Below are positions 8,212-16,544 of a stretch of DNA of 40,584 nucleotides, piece after piece. The position numbers and the translations under genes were made by a program. Source of the stretch: JBEVEP01 sp040512755 (lineage in GTDB: Bacteria; Pseudomonadota; Alphaproteobacteria; Rhizobiales; Rhizobiaceae); contig JBEVEP010000169.1 of assembly GCA_040512755.1 (NCBI GenBank), positions 1 through 40,584 on the forward strand. Reading direction: 5' to 3'. Every line of letters begins with the position of its first letter. The stretch's first letter is position 1. The notes below the pieces were generated by a model. It worked only from the letters and a program-made list of their open reading frames with translations. It did no database searches and was not told the origin of the DNA.

Positions 8212-9582
8212 ATGGCCGGGAATGTTTCTTTCGACCAGTTGAAGGCGGCGGTTGCGGCCGATGAAGTTGATACCGTGCTCGCCTGCGCCGTCGATATGCA
8301 GGGCCGCCTGATCGGCAAGCGGTTTCTGGCGAAATATTTCGTCGCATCCGCCTACGACGAGACGCACGGCTGCAACTATTTGCTTGCCAACGACATCGAT
8401 ATGGAGCCGGTGCCCGGCTACAAGGCGGCAAGCTGGTCGAAGGGCTATGGCGACTTCGTCATGAAGCCTGACCTGACCACGATCCGCCGTATTCCATGGC
8501 TCGAGAAGACTACATTGGTGCTCTGCGATTTGCAGGATCACCACACCCATGAGGATTTGCCGCATTCCCCGCGCGGCATTCTCAAGCGCCAGGTACGGCG
8601 GCTGACGGAACGCGGCTATCTCGCCAATTTCGCGTCCGAGCTCGAATTCTATTTGTTTGACGAAAGCTATGAGGCCGCGCGTTCCAAACACTGGCAGAAC
8701 CTGAACACCGCGTCACCCTATATCGAGGATTACGTGATCCAGCTGACGACCAAGGAAGAGGCCGTCATGCGCAAGCTCCGCAACGATATGGAGGCCGCGG
8801 GAATCCCGATCGAGAACTCCAAGGGCGAGTGGGGGCCGGGTCAGGAAGAACTCAATGTCCGCTATGCCGAGGCTCTGGAAATGGCCGACCGGCATGTCAT
8901 CTTGAAGAACGGATGCAAGGAGATCGCTGCCAGCATGGGCAAGGCCATCACCTTCATGGCCAAATACAATTACGGGTTCGCCGGCAATTCAAGCCATATC
9001 CACAACTCGCTATGGAGCGCCGACGGCAAGACGCCGCTGTTTTATGACAAGAGCGCCGAGTTCGGCATGACGCCGCTGATGCGGTCATGGGTTGCAGGGC
9101 AGCTCAAATATGCCCGCGACCTCACCTGGTTTCTTTGCCCTTACATCAATTCGTACAAGCGCTTCCAGGTCGGCACCTTCGCCCCGACACGGATAACGTG
9201 GAGCCGCGACAATCGCACGGCCGGGTTCAGGCTCTGCGGCGAGGGGACCAAGGGCATCCGCATCGAATGCCGCGTGGGCGGCGCCGACCTCAACCCGTAC
9301 CTCGCCTTCGCGGCGCTGATTGCGGCCGGCCTTGCCGGTCTCGATGAAAAGCTGGAACTGTCGAAGCCCTTCGAGGGCGACGCTTACTATGACGCAGACC
9401 TTCCCGAGATACCGAAGACGTTACGGGCGGCTACCGAAACGCTGGCCGAATCCGCTATGCTGAAAGAAGCGCTCGGCAGCGAGGTGATCGAGCATTACGT
9501 TCACACTGCAAAGTGGGAACAGATGGAATATGACCGTCGCATTACTGACTGGGAACTTCATCGCGGTTTCGAGCGGTACTGA
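8212..9582 (+). CDS. Glutamine synthetase-family gamma-glutamyl-amine ligase
   Basis: A 456-residue GS-fold enzyme. A beta-grasp N-terminal part (to about 110) precedes the catalytic barrel. Catalytic signatures are ELEFYLF (metal Glu), GPGQEELNVRY, GNSSHIHNSLW (His-x-Asn loop), NSYKRFQ, and RIECRVGGADLNPYLA with the Arg of the glutamate site. The N-terminal sequence is closer to PuuA/GlnA4-type gamma-glutamyl-amine ligases than to GlnA. Start ATG 8212 has GGAG at the right distance. Such enzymes join glutamate to an amine at ATP cost. GlnA4 of Streptomyces coelicolor acts on ethanolamine and PuuA on putrescine. The ethanolamine-type permease and alcohol dehydrogenase nearby favour ethanolamine, by inference. 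The next gene follows after 28 bases. Confidence 0.88.
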   Translation: MAGNVSFDQLKAAVAADEVDTVLACAVDMQGRLIGKRFLAKYFVASAYDETHGCNYLLANDIDMEPVPGYKAASWSKGYGDFVMKPDLTTIRRIPWLEKTTLVLCDLQDHHTHEDLPHSPRGILKRQVRRLTERGYLANFASELEFYLFDESYEAARSKHWQNLNTASPYIEDYVIQLTTKEEAVMRKLRNDMEAAGIPIENSKGEWGPGQEELNVRYAEALEMADRHVILKNGCKEIAASMGKAITFMAKYNYGFAGNSSHIHNSLWSADGKTPLFYDKSAEFGMTPLMRSWVAGQLKYARDLTWFLCPYINSYKRFQVGTFAPTRITWSRDNRTAGFRLCGEGTKGIRIECRVGGADLNPYLAFAALIAAGLAGLDEKLELSKPFEGDAYYDADLPEIPKTLRAATETLAESAMLKEALGSEVIEHYVHTAKWEQMEYDRRITDWELHRGFERY

Positions 9583-9610
9583 CGGAGTTGAAAGGGTGCG
9601 TGTGTAAGAA

Positions 9611-10996
9611 ATGACGGAAACGGTACAAATCAAGTCTCCAGTCGACGGGGCAGTTTATGCCGAGCGGCCGGTTGCCACCGACGCCGCGCTTAACGCCGCG
9701 GTCGAACGTGCGAAAACTGCGCAGCCGCAATGGGCGGCGACACCGATTGCCGAGCGTGGACGATATGCGCTGAAATTCCTGGAAGCGCTGCTGGCGATGA
9801 ACGATGAAATCGTCCCGGAACTCGCGTGGCAGATGGGCCGGCCGGTCCGTTACGGCGGCGAAAAAGGCGGCGTCGAGGAACGCACCCGTTATATGGTGCA
9901 GATCGCCGAAGACGCGCTGAAGCCGGTCGTGGCCAACGACAAGTCCGGTTTCCGCCGGTACATCAAAAAGGATCCACTTGGTGTGGTGCTGGTCATCGCC
10001 CCGTGGAACTACCCTTACCTCACCGCGGTAAACACGATTGTGCCGGCGCTGATTGCCGGCAACGCCGTGATCCTGAAGCATGCGGCGCAAACGCTGTTGG
10101 TCGGAGAGCGATTCCAGCAGGCATTCGACAAGGCCGGCCTGCCGAAGGGCCTGTTCCAGAACGTCGTCTTGAATCACAATCAGACCGAACGTCTGCTCGG
10201 TTCGGGCAAGATCGACCATGTTAATTTTACGGGTTCAGTGGCAGGCGGCCGCGCGATAGAAAAAGCCGCTGCCGGCACGTTCATGACGCTCGGGCTGGAA
10301 CTTGGGGGTAAGGATCCGGCGTACGTGCTGCCGGACGTAAAGCTCGACCATGCGGTCGCCAATCTCGTCGATGGCGCCTTTTACAATACTGGCCAGTGCT
10401 GCTGCGGAATCGAACGCGTCTACGTGCATGAGAAGGTCTATGACGATTTTGTCGACGGCTTCATTTCACTGACCAGGGACTATGTCGTCGGCAATCCTCT
10501 CGATCACTCGACGACCATGGGCCCGATGGCGCAGTCGCGTTTCGCTGACTTCATCCGAGAGCAAAAGGCTGAGGCCCTTCGCAAGGGGGCCAAGGCTCAC
10601 ATCGGCATGAAAGTCGATCAGGACCAGCCGGGTTCGCCCTATCTCGCGCCGGAAGTGCTAACCAATGTCGACCACCAGATGAGTGTGATGCGCGAAGAGA
10701 GCTTCGGTCCGATAGTCGGCATCATGAAGGTCCGGAATGACGAAGACGCGATCGCGCTCATGAATGACAGTCCTTATGGGCTTACGGCCTCGATATGGAC
10801 CACCGACACGGATCGGGCGGCTGCGATTGGAGATCGGGTCGAGACCGGCACCGTATTCATGAACCGTTGCGACTACATCGATCCGGCTCTTGTGTGGACC
10901 GGCGTAAAGGACACGGGCAAAGGGGCGGCGATGTCCGCCATAGGCTACGACAATCTGACCCGGCCGAAATCATACCATCTGCGCGAAGTGAGTTGA
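9611..10996 (+). CDS. NAD(P)-dependent aldehyde dehydrogenase
   Basis: A 461-residue ALDH-superfamily enzyme, slightly shorter than the 480-500 usual. The coenzyme-binding motif APWNYP is at 130-135, FTGSVAGG follows at about 206-213, and the general-base Glu is in LELGGK (Glu230). The catalytic Cys lies in NTGQCCCG, where position 264 is the expected nucleophile and is flanked by Cys on both sides. MREESFGPIVGI and a late segment around NRCDYIDPAL complete the fold. In the cluster it would oxidise the aldehyde made by the iron-dependent alcohol dehydrogenase, for example gamma-glutamyl-aminoacetaldehyde to gamma-glutamylglycine if the substrate is ethanolamine. That assignment is inferred from context. 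Related sequences are often annotated as generic or succinate-semialdehyde dehydrogenases. Confidence 0.9.
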   Translation: MTETVQIKSPVDGAVYAERPVATDAALNAAVERAKTAQPQWAATPIAERGRYALKFLEALLAMNDEIVPELAWQMGRPVRYGGEKGGVEERTRYMVQIAEDALKPVVANDKSGFRRYIKKDPLGVVLVIAPWNYPYLTAVNTIVPALIAGNAVILKHAAQTLLVGERFQQAFDKAGLPKGLFQNVVLNHNQTERLLGSGKIDHVNFTGSVAGGRAIEKAAAGTFMTLGLELGGKDPAYVLPDVKLDHAVANLVDGAFYNTGQCCCGIERVYVHEKVYDDFVDGFISLTRDYVVGNPLDHSTTMGPMAQSRFADFIREQKAEALRKGAKAHIGMKVDQDQPGSPYLAPEVLTNVDHQMSVMREESFGPIVGIMKVRNDEDAIALMNDSPYGLTASIWTTDTDRAAAIGDRVETGTVFMNRCDYIDPALVWTGVKDTGKGAAMSAIGYDNLTRPKSYHLREVS

Positions 10997-11064
10997 GGTG
11001 ACATCGGGGGCGATATGTCCCCAACGGCCTTCGCACCTTCTCCTAGTATTGGAATTTTCTTCAT

Positions 11065-12237
11065 ATGACCAAACTCGTATCCAAATGGAACTATCCAACG
11101 ACCGTGCGTTTCGGCGCTGGCCGCGTCGCGGAGCTGCCGGATGCGCTCTTGGCAGCCGGGATCAGACGGCCGCTTTTCGTCACCGATCCGGGTCTTGCCA
11201 AACTGCCTGTGGTTGCGCGGGCGCTGCGCATTCTGGACGATGCGAAAGTTCCGTACGGCCTTTTCTCCGACGTAAAACCAAACCCCGTGGATTCGAATCT
11301 GACTGCGGGCATCACCGCCTTCAAGAAGGGCAAGCATGATGGCGTCATCGCTTTTGGTGGCGGTTCCGCACTCGATCTCGGCAAGCTCATTGCTTTCCAG
11401 GCAGGACAGACGCGTCCTGTCTGGGATTTCGAGGATATCGGCGACTGGTGGACACGTGCTAACTCCGATGCGATTGCACCGATTGTAGCGGTGCCGACAA
11501 CAGCCGGAACGGGATCGGAAGTCGGCCGTGCGGGCGTGTTGACCAACGAAGAAACGCACACCAAAAAGGTCATCTTCCACCCGAAGCTGCTGCCTGCGAT
11601 TGTCATCGCCGATCCGGAACTCACAACTGGCATGCCGCCTTTCATCACAGCCGGGACGGGAATGGATGCATTGGCCCATTGCCTCGAAGCCTATTGCGCT
11701 CCTGGGTATCATCCGATGGCCGACGGCATCGCCGTCGAGGGCATCCGGCTTGTCTTCGAGAACCTTCCCAAGGCTTTCGCGAATGGCAAGGACCTGACAG
11801 CGCGCGCCAATATGATGAGCGCGGCAGCAATGGGTGCGGCGGCCTTCCAGAAGGGATTGGGCGCCATCCACTCGCTTTCCCATCCGGTCGGCGCGCTCTA
11901 CGACACACATCACGGCATGACCAATGCAGTCTTCATGCCCTATGTGCTGGCGTTCAATCGGGAAGCCATTGACGAGCGGATCGCACGCCTTGCTGCCTAT
12001 GTCGGAATCAAGGGCGGTTTCGATGGGTTCGCCAGGGCGGTCTTGAAGCTTCGGAAGGAGCTCAAGGTTCCCCATACCCTGCCGGGCCTTATCAAAGGTC
12101 TCGACATGGACAAAAAGCGGAAGGGGCTCATTGCCGATATGGCGGTTGTCGATCCAACCGCTGGCGGCAATCCGGTGAAGCTGACCAAAAAGGCCGCACT
12201 CACGCTGCTTGAGAATTCCATTGCCGGCGCAGTCTGA
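11065..12237 (+). CDS. Iron-containing alcohol dehydrogenase (group III)
   Basis: A 390-residue NAD-dependent alcohol dehydrogenase of the FucO/AdhB family. The nucleotide loop GGGSALDLGK is at 98-107 and PTTAGTGSEVGR at 144-155. The predicted metal ligands by alignment with FucO are Asp201 and His205 (GTGMDALAHCLEAY), His269 (GAIHSLSHPVG) and His283 (THHGMTNA). All are present, so the enzyme should be active. It follows the aldehyde dehydrogenase after 68 bases; the ribosome site is weak. Inside this cluster it would oxidise the hydroxyl of a gamma-glutamylated amino alcohol, a step absent from the putrescine (Puu) route. It is therefore the best single clue that the substrate carries an alcohol group. 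Confidence 0.93.
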   Translation: MTKLVSKWNYPTTVRFGAGRVAELPDALLAAGIRRPLFVTDPGLAKLPVVARALRILDDAKVPYGLFSDVKPNPVDSNLTAGITAFKKGKHDGVIAFGGGSALDLGKLIAFQAGQTRPVWDFEDIGDWWTRANSDAIAPIVAVPTTAGTGSEVGRAGVLTNEETHTKKVIFHPKLLPAIVIADPELTTGMPPFITAGTGMDALAHCLEAYCAPGYHPMADGIAVEGIRLVFENLPKAFANGKDLTARANMMSAAAMGAAAFQKGLGAIHSLSHPVGALYDTHHGMTNAVFMPYVLAFNREAIDERIARLAAYVGIKGGFDGFARAVLKLRKELKVPHTLPGLIKGLDMDKKRKGLIADMAVVDPTAGGNPVKLTKKAALTLLENSIAGAV

Positions 12238-12487
12238 TCAGATACTGTTTTGCCGGCTATGCGAGGACGTGCTTAGATGAGGCAAGGGAACGGGCAGGGA
12301 GGAAACGAAAGACAATTGCATCGCAAGCGCCGCCTGACGCGGCATTGTCGTTCACATAGATAACCAGAAAAGTACCGGTTTTTTTTCGCCGCCGGCATTC
12401 CGTTCCAGACAATCTTCATGGGACTGTCATTTGAGGAAGATAACGGAATACAGGCGTCGAAGGGCGTCAGTTCAACGGAGAAAACAA
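12238..12487 (+). other. Intergenic region before the ABC importer genes
   Basis: This 250-base gap is longer than the others in the cluster and may hold a second promoter. It contains a possible bulged stem in which GACAAT near 12311 pairs with ATTGTC near 12344, enclosing GCCGC-CTGAC-GCGGC. A run of eight T follows around 12380. No convincing -35/-10 pair was identified. The short open frame starting at 12418 is not supported. Confidence 0.35.
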
Positions 12488-13594
12488 ATGTTGAGATTTA
12501 CGGGAAAGGTGCTTTCCCTTACAGCTTCGGCACTTATGGTAACGTCCGCTCTTTCGTCGGCTCAGTCGATGGACGAACTTGTGGCGGCCGCCAAGGCAGA
12601 AGGACAGCTCACCACCATTGCTCTGCCGCATAGCTGGTGCGGTTATGGCGACGTCATCGACGGCTTCAAGAAGAAGTATCCGGAGATCACCGTCAACGAG
12701 CTCAACCCGGATGCCGGGTCGGGCGACGAGATCGAGGCGATCAAAGCCAACAAGGACAACAAGGGCCCGCAGGCACCCGATGTCATCGATGTCGGCCTCT
12801 CATTCGGCCCATCGGCCAAGACTGAAGGCCTAATTCAGCCTTACAAGGTCGCCACCTGGGACGCGATTCCCGACAGCGCCAAGGATGCGGAAGGCTATTG
12901 GTACGGCGATTACTACGGGGTGTTGTCGTTCGGCGTGAACAAGGATGTGGTGAAGAACTCGCCCCAGGATTGGGCCGATCTGCTGAAGCCGGAATACGCC
13001 AATGCCGTGGCGCTGGCGGGTGATCCACGCTCCTCGAACAACGCGGTCATCTCGGTCTATGCGTCCGGTCTGGCGGGCGGCGGGGCGGCCGGCCAGGATG
13101 CGGCCGCCAAAGGTCTTCAGTTCTTCAAGCAGCTCAACGATGGAGGCAACTTCGTTCCGGTCGACGGCGAAGCCGCGGCCGTTGCGCAGGGCACGACACC
13201 CGTCGTCATGAATTGGGACTACAACCTGCTCGCCATGCGCGACAATATGAAGGGCAATCCGGAGATCGACGTCATCGTGCCCAAGAGTGCGGTGGTTGCC
13301 GGCGTCTATGTGCAGGCCATCAGCGCCTTTGCCCCTCACCCGAATGCCGCGAAGCTGTGGATGGAGTATCTCTATTCCGACGAAGGCCAGCTCGGTTGGC
13401 TGAAGGGCTATTGCCATCCGATCCGCTTCAACGACCTGGTCAAGAATGGCAAGGTCCCGCAGGAACTGCTGGACAAGCTTCCGCCTGCCGAGAACTACGA
13501 GAAGGCGGTCTTCCCGACCCTCGACGAACAGTCCGCCGCCAAGAAGGAGATCAGCACGAACTGGGACTCCGTCGTCGGCGCTACTGTGAAGTAA
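12488..13594 (+). CDS. ABC transporter periplasmic solute-binding protein (polyamine/iron-type family 1)
   Basis: A 368-residue secreted binding protein. A signal peptide occupies about residues 1-25 (MLRFTGKVLSLTASALMVTS, cleavage likely after SSA). The mature part has the family-1 layout: KAEGQLTTIALPHSWCGYG, DVIDVGLSF, YWYGDYYGVLSFGVNKD and a C-terminal EYLYSDEGQLGWLKGYCHPI. That layout is seen in spermidine/putrescine, ferric-ion and 2-aminoethylphosphonate binding proteins. I start at ATG 12488, which has GGAG upstream and begins the signal peptide; a longer in-frame extension to 12431 would bury it. Two permeases and an ATPase follow on the same strand. The ligand is unknown. From context it may be the amine substrate of the cluster or a precursor of it. 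Confidence 0.85.
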   Translation: MLRFTGKVLSLTASALMVTSALSSAQSMDELVAAAKAEGQLTTIALPHSWCGYGDVIDGFKKKYPEITVNELNPDAGSGDEIEAIKANKDNKGPQAPDVIDVGLSFGPSAKTEGLIQPYKVATWDAIPDSAKDAEGYWYGDYYGVLSFGVNKDVVKNSPQDWADLLKPEYANAVALAGDPRSSNNAVISVYASGLAGGGAAGQDAAAKGLQFFKQLNDGGNFVPVDGEAAAVAQGTTPVVMNWDYNLLAMRDNMKGNPEIDVIVPKSAVVAGVYVQAISAFAPHPNAAKLWMEYLYSDEGQLGWLKGYCHPIRFNDLVKNGKVPQELLDKLPPAENYEKAVFPTLDEQSAAKKEISTNWDSVVGATVK

Positions 13595-13601
13595 CCGGTA
13601 C

Positions 13602-13628
13602 GGACCGGGCGGCCCGCCCGCCCGGTCC
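13602..13628 (+). terminator. GC-rich hairpin after the binding-protein gene
   Basis: GGACCGGGCGG pairs perfectly with CCGCCCGGTCC around a five-base loop, directly after the binding-protein stop. No T-run follows. Such hairpins between binding-protein and permease genes typically protect the upstream mRNA and lower expression of the permeases, which fits the position. Confidence 0.6.
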
Positions 13629-13648
13629 TCATTCCGCGACAGACCGCC

Positions 13649-14557
13649 ATGGCCAACGCCACCCTGACCGAGACAGCCGCTGCACGCCCCGGCGCGCCAG
13701 AGCGAAGCCGCATGCGGCTGCCGCTCAATTGGCTGGGTGTGGTTCCCTTTTTCCTGTTCGCGCTGGTCTTTCTGATCCTCCCGACTTTCGGGCTTGTCGC
13801 TGGCGCGTTCAGGAATGCTGCTGGCGAATACACGCTGGACAACATCTTCGCCCTGTCGCAGCCGAAGCTGGCTGCGGCCTATTGGGTATCGATCCGCATT
13901 AGCCTGGTCTCGGCGATGCTCGGCGCGCTGGTCGGCCTGGCAATCGCGGTAGCGGTCATCCGCGGCGGATTGCCGTCCTGGTTGCGTTCGGCCACACTGA
14001 CTTTCTCGGGCGTTGCCTCCAATTTCGCCGGCGTGCCGCTCGCTTTCTCCTTCATCGCCACCCTCGGACGGCTTGGCCTGGTGACGATCCTGCTGCGCGA
14101 CCTGTTCGGGATCAACATATACGCGCTCGGCTTCAACATCTTCTCCTTCTGGGGCCTTACGCTCACCTATTTGTATTTCCAGATTCCGCTAATGATCGTC
14201 ATCATCACGCCGGCAATCGATGGCCTGAAGAAGGAATGGGGCGAGGCGGCAGCGACGCTCGGCGCTACCCAGGCGCAATACTGGCGCATGGTCGTCATCC
14301 CGGTGCTGTGGCCGAGCTTTCTCGGCACCGTCATCCTGCTTTTTGCCAACGCGTTCGGCGCAGTAGCTACGGCCTACGCGCTCACCGGCCCGTCGCTGAA
14401 CATCGTCCCGATCCAGCTCTTCGCGCAGATCCGCGGCGACGTGCTCTACAACCCGAACCTTGGCTATGCGCTCGCACTGGGCATGATCGTCATTACCGGC
14501 CTGGCCAACGTTTTTTATCTCTGGCTGCAGCGGCGTTCGGAACGGTGGCTGAAATGA
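13649..14557 (+). CDS. ABC transporter permease, first subunit
   Basis: A 302-residue inner-membrane permease of the spermidine/putrescine (PotB-like) type. About six hydrophobic segments are visible, starting with NWLGVVPFFLFALVFLILPT. The cytoplasmic ATPase-contact (EAA) loop is recognisable in WGEAAATLGATQAQYWRMVV near 190-210. The last four bases overlap the next permease start as ATGA, a sign of translational coupling. It forms the membrane channel together with the 14554 gene product and is energised by the ATPase at 15364. Confidence 0.88.
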   Translation: MANATLTETAAARPGAPERSRMRLPLNWLGVVPFFLFALVFLILPTFGLVAGAFRNAAGEYTLDNIFALSQPKLAAAYWVSIRISLVSAMLGALVGLAIAVAVIRGGLPSWLRSATLTFSGVASNFAGVPLAFSFIATLGRLGLVTILLRDLFGINIYALGFNIFSFWGLTLTYLYFQIPLMIVIITPAIDGLKKEWGEAAATLGATQAQYWRMVVIPVLWPSFLGTVILLFANAFGAVATAYALTGPSLNIVPIQLFAQIRGDVLYNPNLGYALALGMIVITGLANVFYLWLQRRSERWLK

Positions 14558-15345
14558 AGGGAAACCGCTTCTGGGCCTGGGTCACTTTCGCCGTCGGCAT
14601 CGCCTATTTCATTGTGCCGCTGGTCGCCACTTTCGAGTTCTCCCTGCGTATGCGTCGCGGCGAATATTCCTTCGACGCCTATCGCTCCGTGCTGGGCGAC
14701 CCGAACTTCCACGCGACGTTTCTGTACTCAGTGGTCGTCGCAATCTTCACGATCCTGCTCGGCGTCCTGCTTGTGGTGCCAACCGCGTATTGGATCAGGC
14801 TGAAGCTGCCGCGCCTGCGGCCGGTGGTGGAATTCATAACGCTGCTGCCGTTGGTCATTCCGGCCATCGTGATCGTTTTCGGCTACATCCGCACGTTCGG
14901 GTCCAACTCGACGCTGCCCTTCCTGGCAACCGCACGCGGCACCGATGCGTTGCTGGTCATCGGCTACGCTACACTTGCCCTGCCCTATATGTATCGCGCC
15001 GTGGACACCGGGCTTCGCACCATCGACGTCAGGACACTGACGGAAGCGGCGCAGATCCTCGGGGCCGGCTGGACGACCATCATCGCGCGCATCATCCTGC
15101 CCAACGTGCTCATCGCGGTGCTGTCCGGCGCGTTCCTGACGTTCGCGATTGTGATCGGCGAGTTCACCATGGCGAGCCTGCTGAATCGTCCGGCCTTCGG
15201 CCCTTACCTGCAAAACATCGGCGCCAACCGTGCCTATGAGCCGTCCGCGCTCGCCATCATATCCTTTGCGATTACCTGGGCCTGCATGTCAGTGATCCAG
15301 ATACTATCTCGCTTTGCGCCGAAGTCGGCCAACCGACCGAACTGA
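14554..15345 (+). CDS. ABC transporter permease, second subunit
   Basis: A 263-residue PotC-like permease. The open frame extends upstream to 14236, but that part lies inside the first permease gene and is arginine-rich noise. The ATG at 14554 overlaps the upstream stop in an ATGA junction and begins directly before the first membrane segment (FWAWVTFAVGIAYFIVPLV). About six TM segments follow, and the EAA contact loop is in LTEAAQILGAGWTTIIARIILP. The end contains FTMASLLNRPAFGPYLQNIG, common in this subfamily. It pairs with the preceding permease. Confidence 0.88.
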   Translation: MKGNRFWAWVTFAVGIAYFIVPLVATFEFSLRMRRGEYSFDAYRSVLGDPNFHATFLYSVVVAIFTILLGVLLVVPTAYWIRLKLPRLRPVVEFITLLPLVIPAIVIVFGYIRTFGSNSTLPFLATARGTDALLVIGYATLALPYMYRAVDTGLRTIDVRTLTEAAQILGAGWTTIIARIILPNVLIAVLSGAFLTFAIVIGEFTMASLLNRPAFGPYLQNIGANRAYEPSALAIISFAITWACMSVIQILSRFAPKSANRPN

Positions 15346-15363
15346 TCTCGAGAAAGCCCAATC

Positions 15364-16428
15364 ATGGCCGATACGTTCCTCAGCATTCAGAATCTCCGGA
15401 AAGCCTTCGGCCTAACCACCGTCGTCCAGGATTTCGACCTCGAAGTCCGCACCGGCGAGTTCGTGTCGTTCCTCGGCCCATCCGGTTGCGGCAAGACTAC
15501 AGTGCTGCGCATGGTCGCCGGCTTCGAGCAGCCGACCGCCGGCAAGATCGTTATCGGTGGACAGGACGTGACCAGCCTCAAACCGAACCAGCGAAACATC
15601 GGCATGGTTTTCCAGGCGTATGCGCTGTTTCCAAATCTGACCGTGGCCCAGAACATCGCATTCGGCTTGAAAGTGGCGGGCGTGGCCAAGGCGGAATCCG
15701 ACCGACGGGTCGCGGAAATGCTTTCGATCATCAAGCTGGCGGAATTTGGCGACCGCTATCCCTATCAATTATCGGGCGGCCAGCAGCAGCGCGTTGCGCT
15801 GGCCCGCGCCTTGGCTCCGAAACCCAAGCTGCTCCTTCTCGATGAGCCTCTTTCCGCGCTCGACGCCAAGGTCCGTCTCTCGCTGCGTGAAGAAATCCGT
15901 TCAATCCAGAAAACGCTCGGCATCACGACCATCTTCGTGACCCACGACCAGGAAGAGGCGCTGTCAATGTCGGACCGCATCGCGGTCATGTACAACGGCA
16001 AGGCCGAGCAGGTTGGAACGCCGTTCGAGATATACAACCACCCGGCCACCCGTTTCGTCGCCAATTTTGTGGGCACGTTGAACGTGCTGGAGGGAACGGT
16101 TGCCGATCCCGCCAGGGGTATCGTTCGGATCGATGCCGGTGAGGTGACCGTCAAAGGTGCGCTGAACGGCTCGAAAGCTGGCGAAACGGTTTCGCTCGCG
16201 CTGCGACCGGAGGCGATTTCGCTCGGAAAGCACCCGGGACGAGACAGCAGTCTCGGCGGACAGATTGCCGATGTCAGCTTCCTGGGGTCAGTGATCCGGG
16301 TTCGTGTCGGCCTTGGCAAGAATTTCGTGTCGCTCGACACATTCAACAGTCCGGCGTCACCGCCGCCTTCCGTGGGCGACAATGCCGATATCAGCTTCTC
16401 GTCAAGCGATCTTCTCGTGCTTCACTGA
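15364..16428 (+). CDS. ABC transporter ATP-binding protein (PotA/FbpC-like)
   Basis: A 354-residue ATPase. Walker A is GPSGCGKT (about 39-46), the Q-loop is in VFQAYALFPN, the signature LSGGQQQR is at about 137-144, Walker B is LLLLDEP (about 155-161), and the switch His is in FVTHDQEEA. The C-terminal 110 residues form the TOBE-type regulatory domain usual for polyamine and iron importers. It lies 18 bases after the second permease and completes the importer. A strong intrinsic terminator follows at 16505-16533, which marks the end of the cluster. Confidence 0.92.
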   Translation: MADTFLSIQNLRKAFGLTTVVQDFDLEVRTGEFVSFLGPSGCGKTTVLRMVAGFEQPTAGKIVIGGQDVTSLKPNQRNIGMVFQAYALFPNLTVAQNIAFGLKVAGVAKAESDRRVAEMLSIIKLAEFGDRYPYQLSGGQQQRVALARALAPKPKLLLLDEPLSALDAKVRLSLREEIRSIQKTLGITTIFVTHDQEEALSMSDRIAVMYNGKAEQVGTPFEIYNHPATRFVANFVGTLNVLEGTVADPARGIVRIDAGEVTVKGALNGSKAGETVSLALRPEAISLGKHPGRDSSLGGQIADVSFLGSVIRVRVGLGKNFVSLDTFNSPASPPPSVGDNADISFSSSDLLVLH

Positions 16429-16504
16429 ATCGGGGAAAAGTGGCTCCGAGACCGGTCCAACTCCGGAAAGTTCACGCCGGTGACGAGCGGCGGTCCGAAG
16501 GAAG

Positions 16505-16533
16505 AAGCACGGCCAGCGGACGGCCGTGCTTTT
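16505..16533 (+). terminator. Rho-independent terminator of the catabolic/ABC cluster
   Basis: AAGCACGGCC pairs perfectly with GGCCGTGCTT around a seven-base loop and is followed by further T residues. It lies between the convergent ATPase genes. On the minus strand the same hairpin is followed by a weaker T-run, so it may also serve the sugar-importer operon. Confidence 0.8.
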
Positions 16534-16544
16534 GACGGCCATCG

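Noticed and set aside
10945..12075. 376-codon frame antisense to the iron alcohol dehydrogenase gene
   Set aside because: The sense strand has complete catalytic motifs; the antisense product has low-complexity His/Arg/Gly content and no family resemblance.
12418..12633. 71-codon frame overlapping the ABC binding-protein start
   Set aside because: It runs out of frame across the signal-peptide region of a clear binding-protein gene and has no motif.
14236..14553. N-terminal extension of the second ABC permease
   Set aside because: It lies out of frame inside the first permease gene, is Arg-rich, and the ATGA junction at 14554 gives a proper start.
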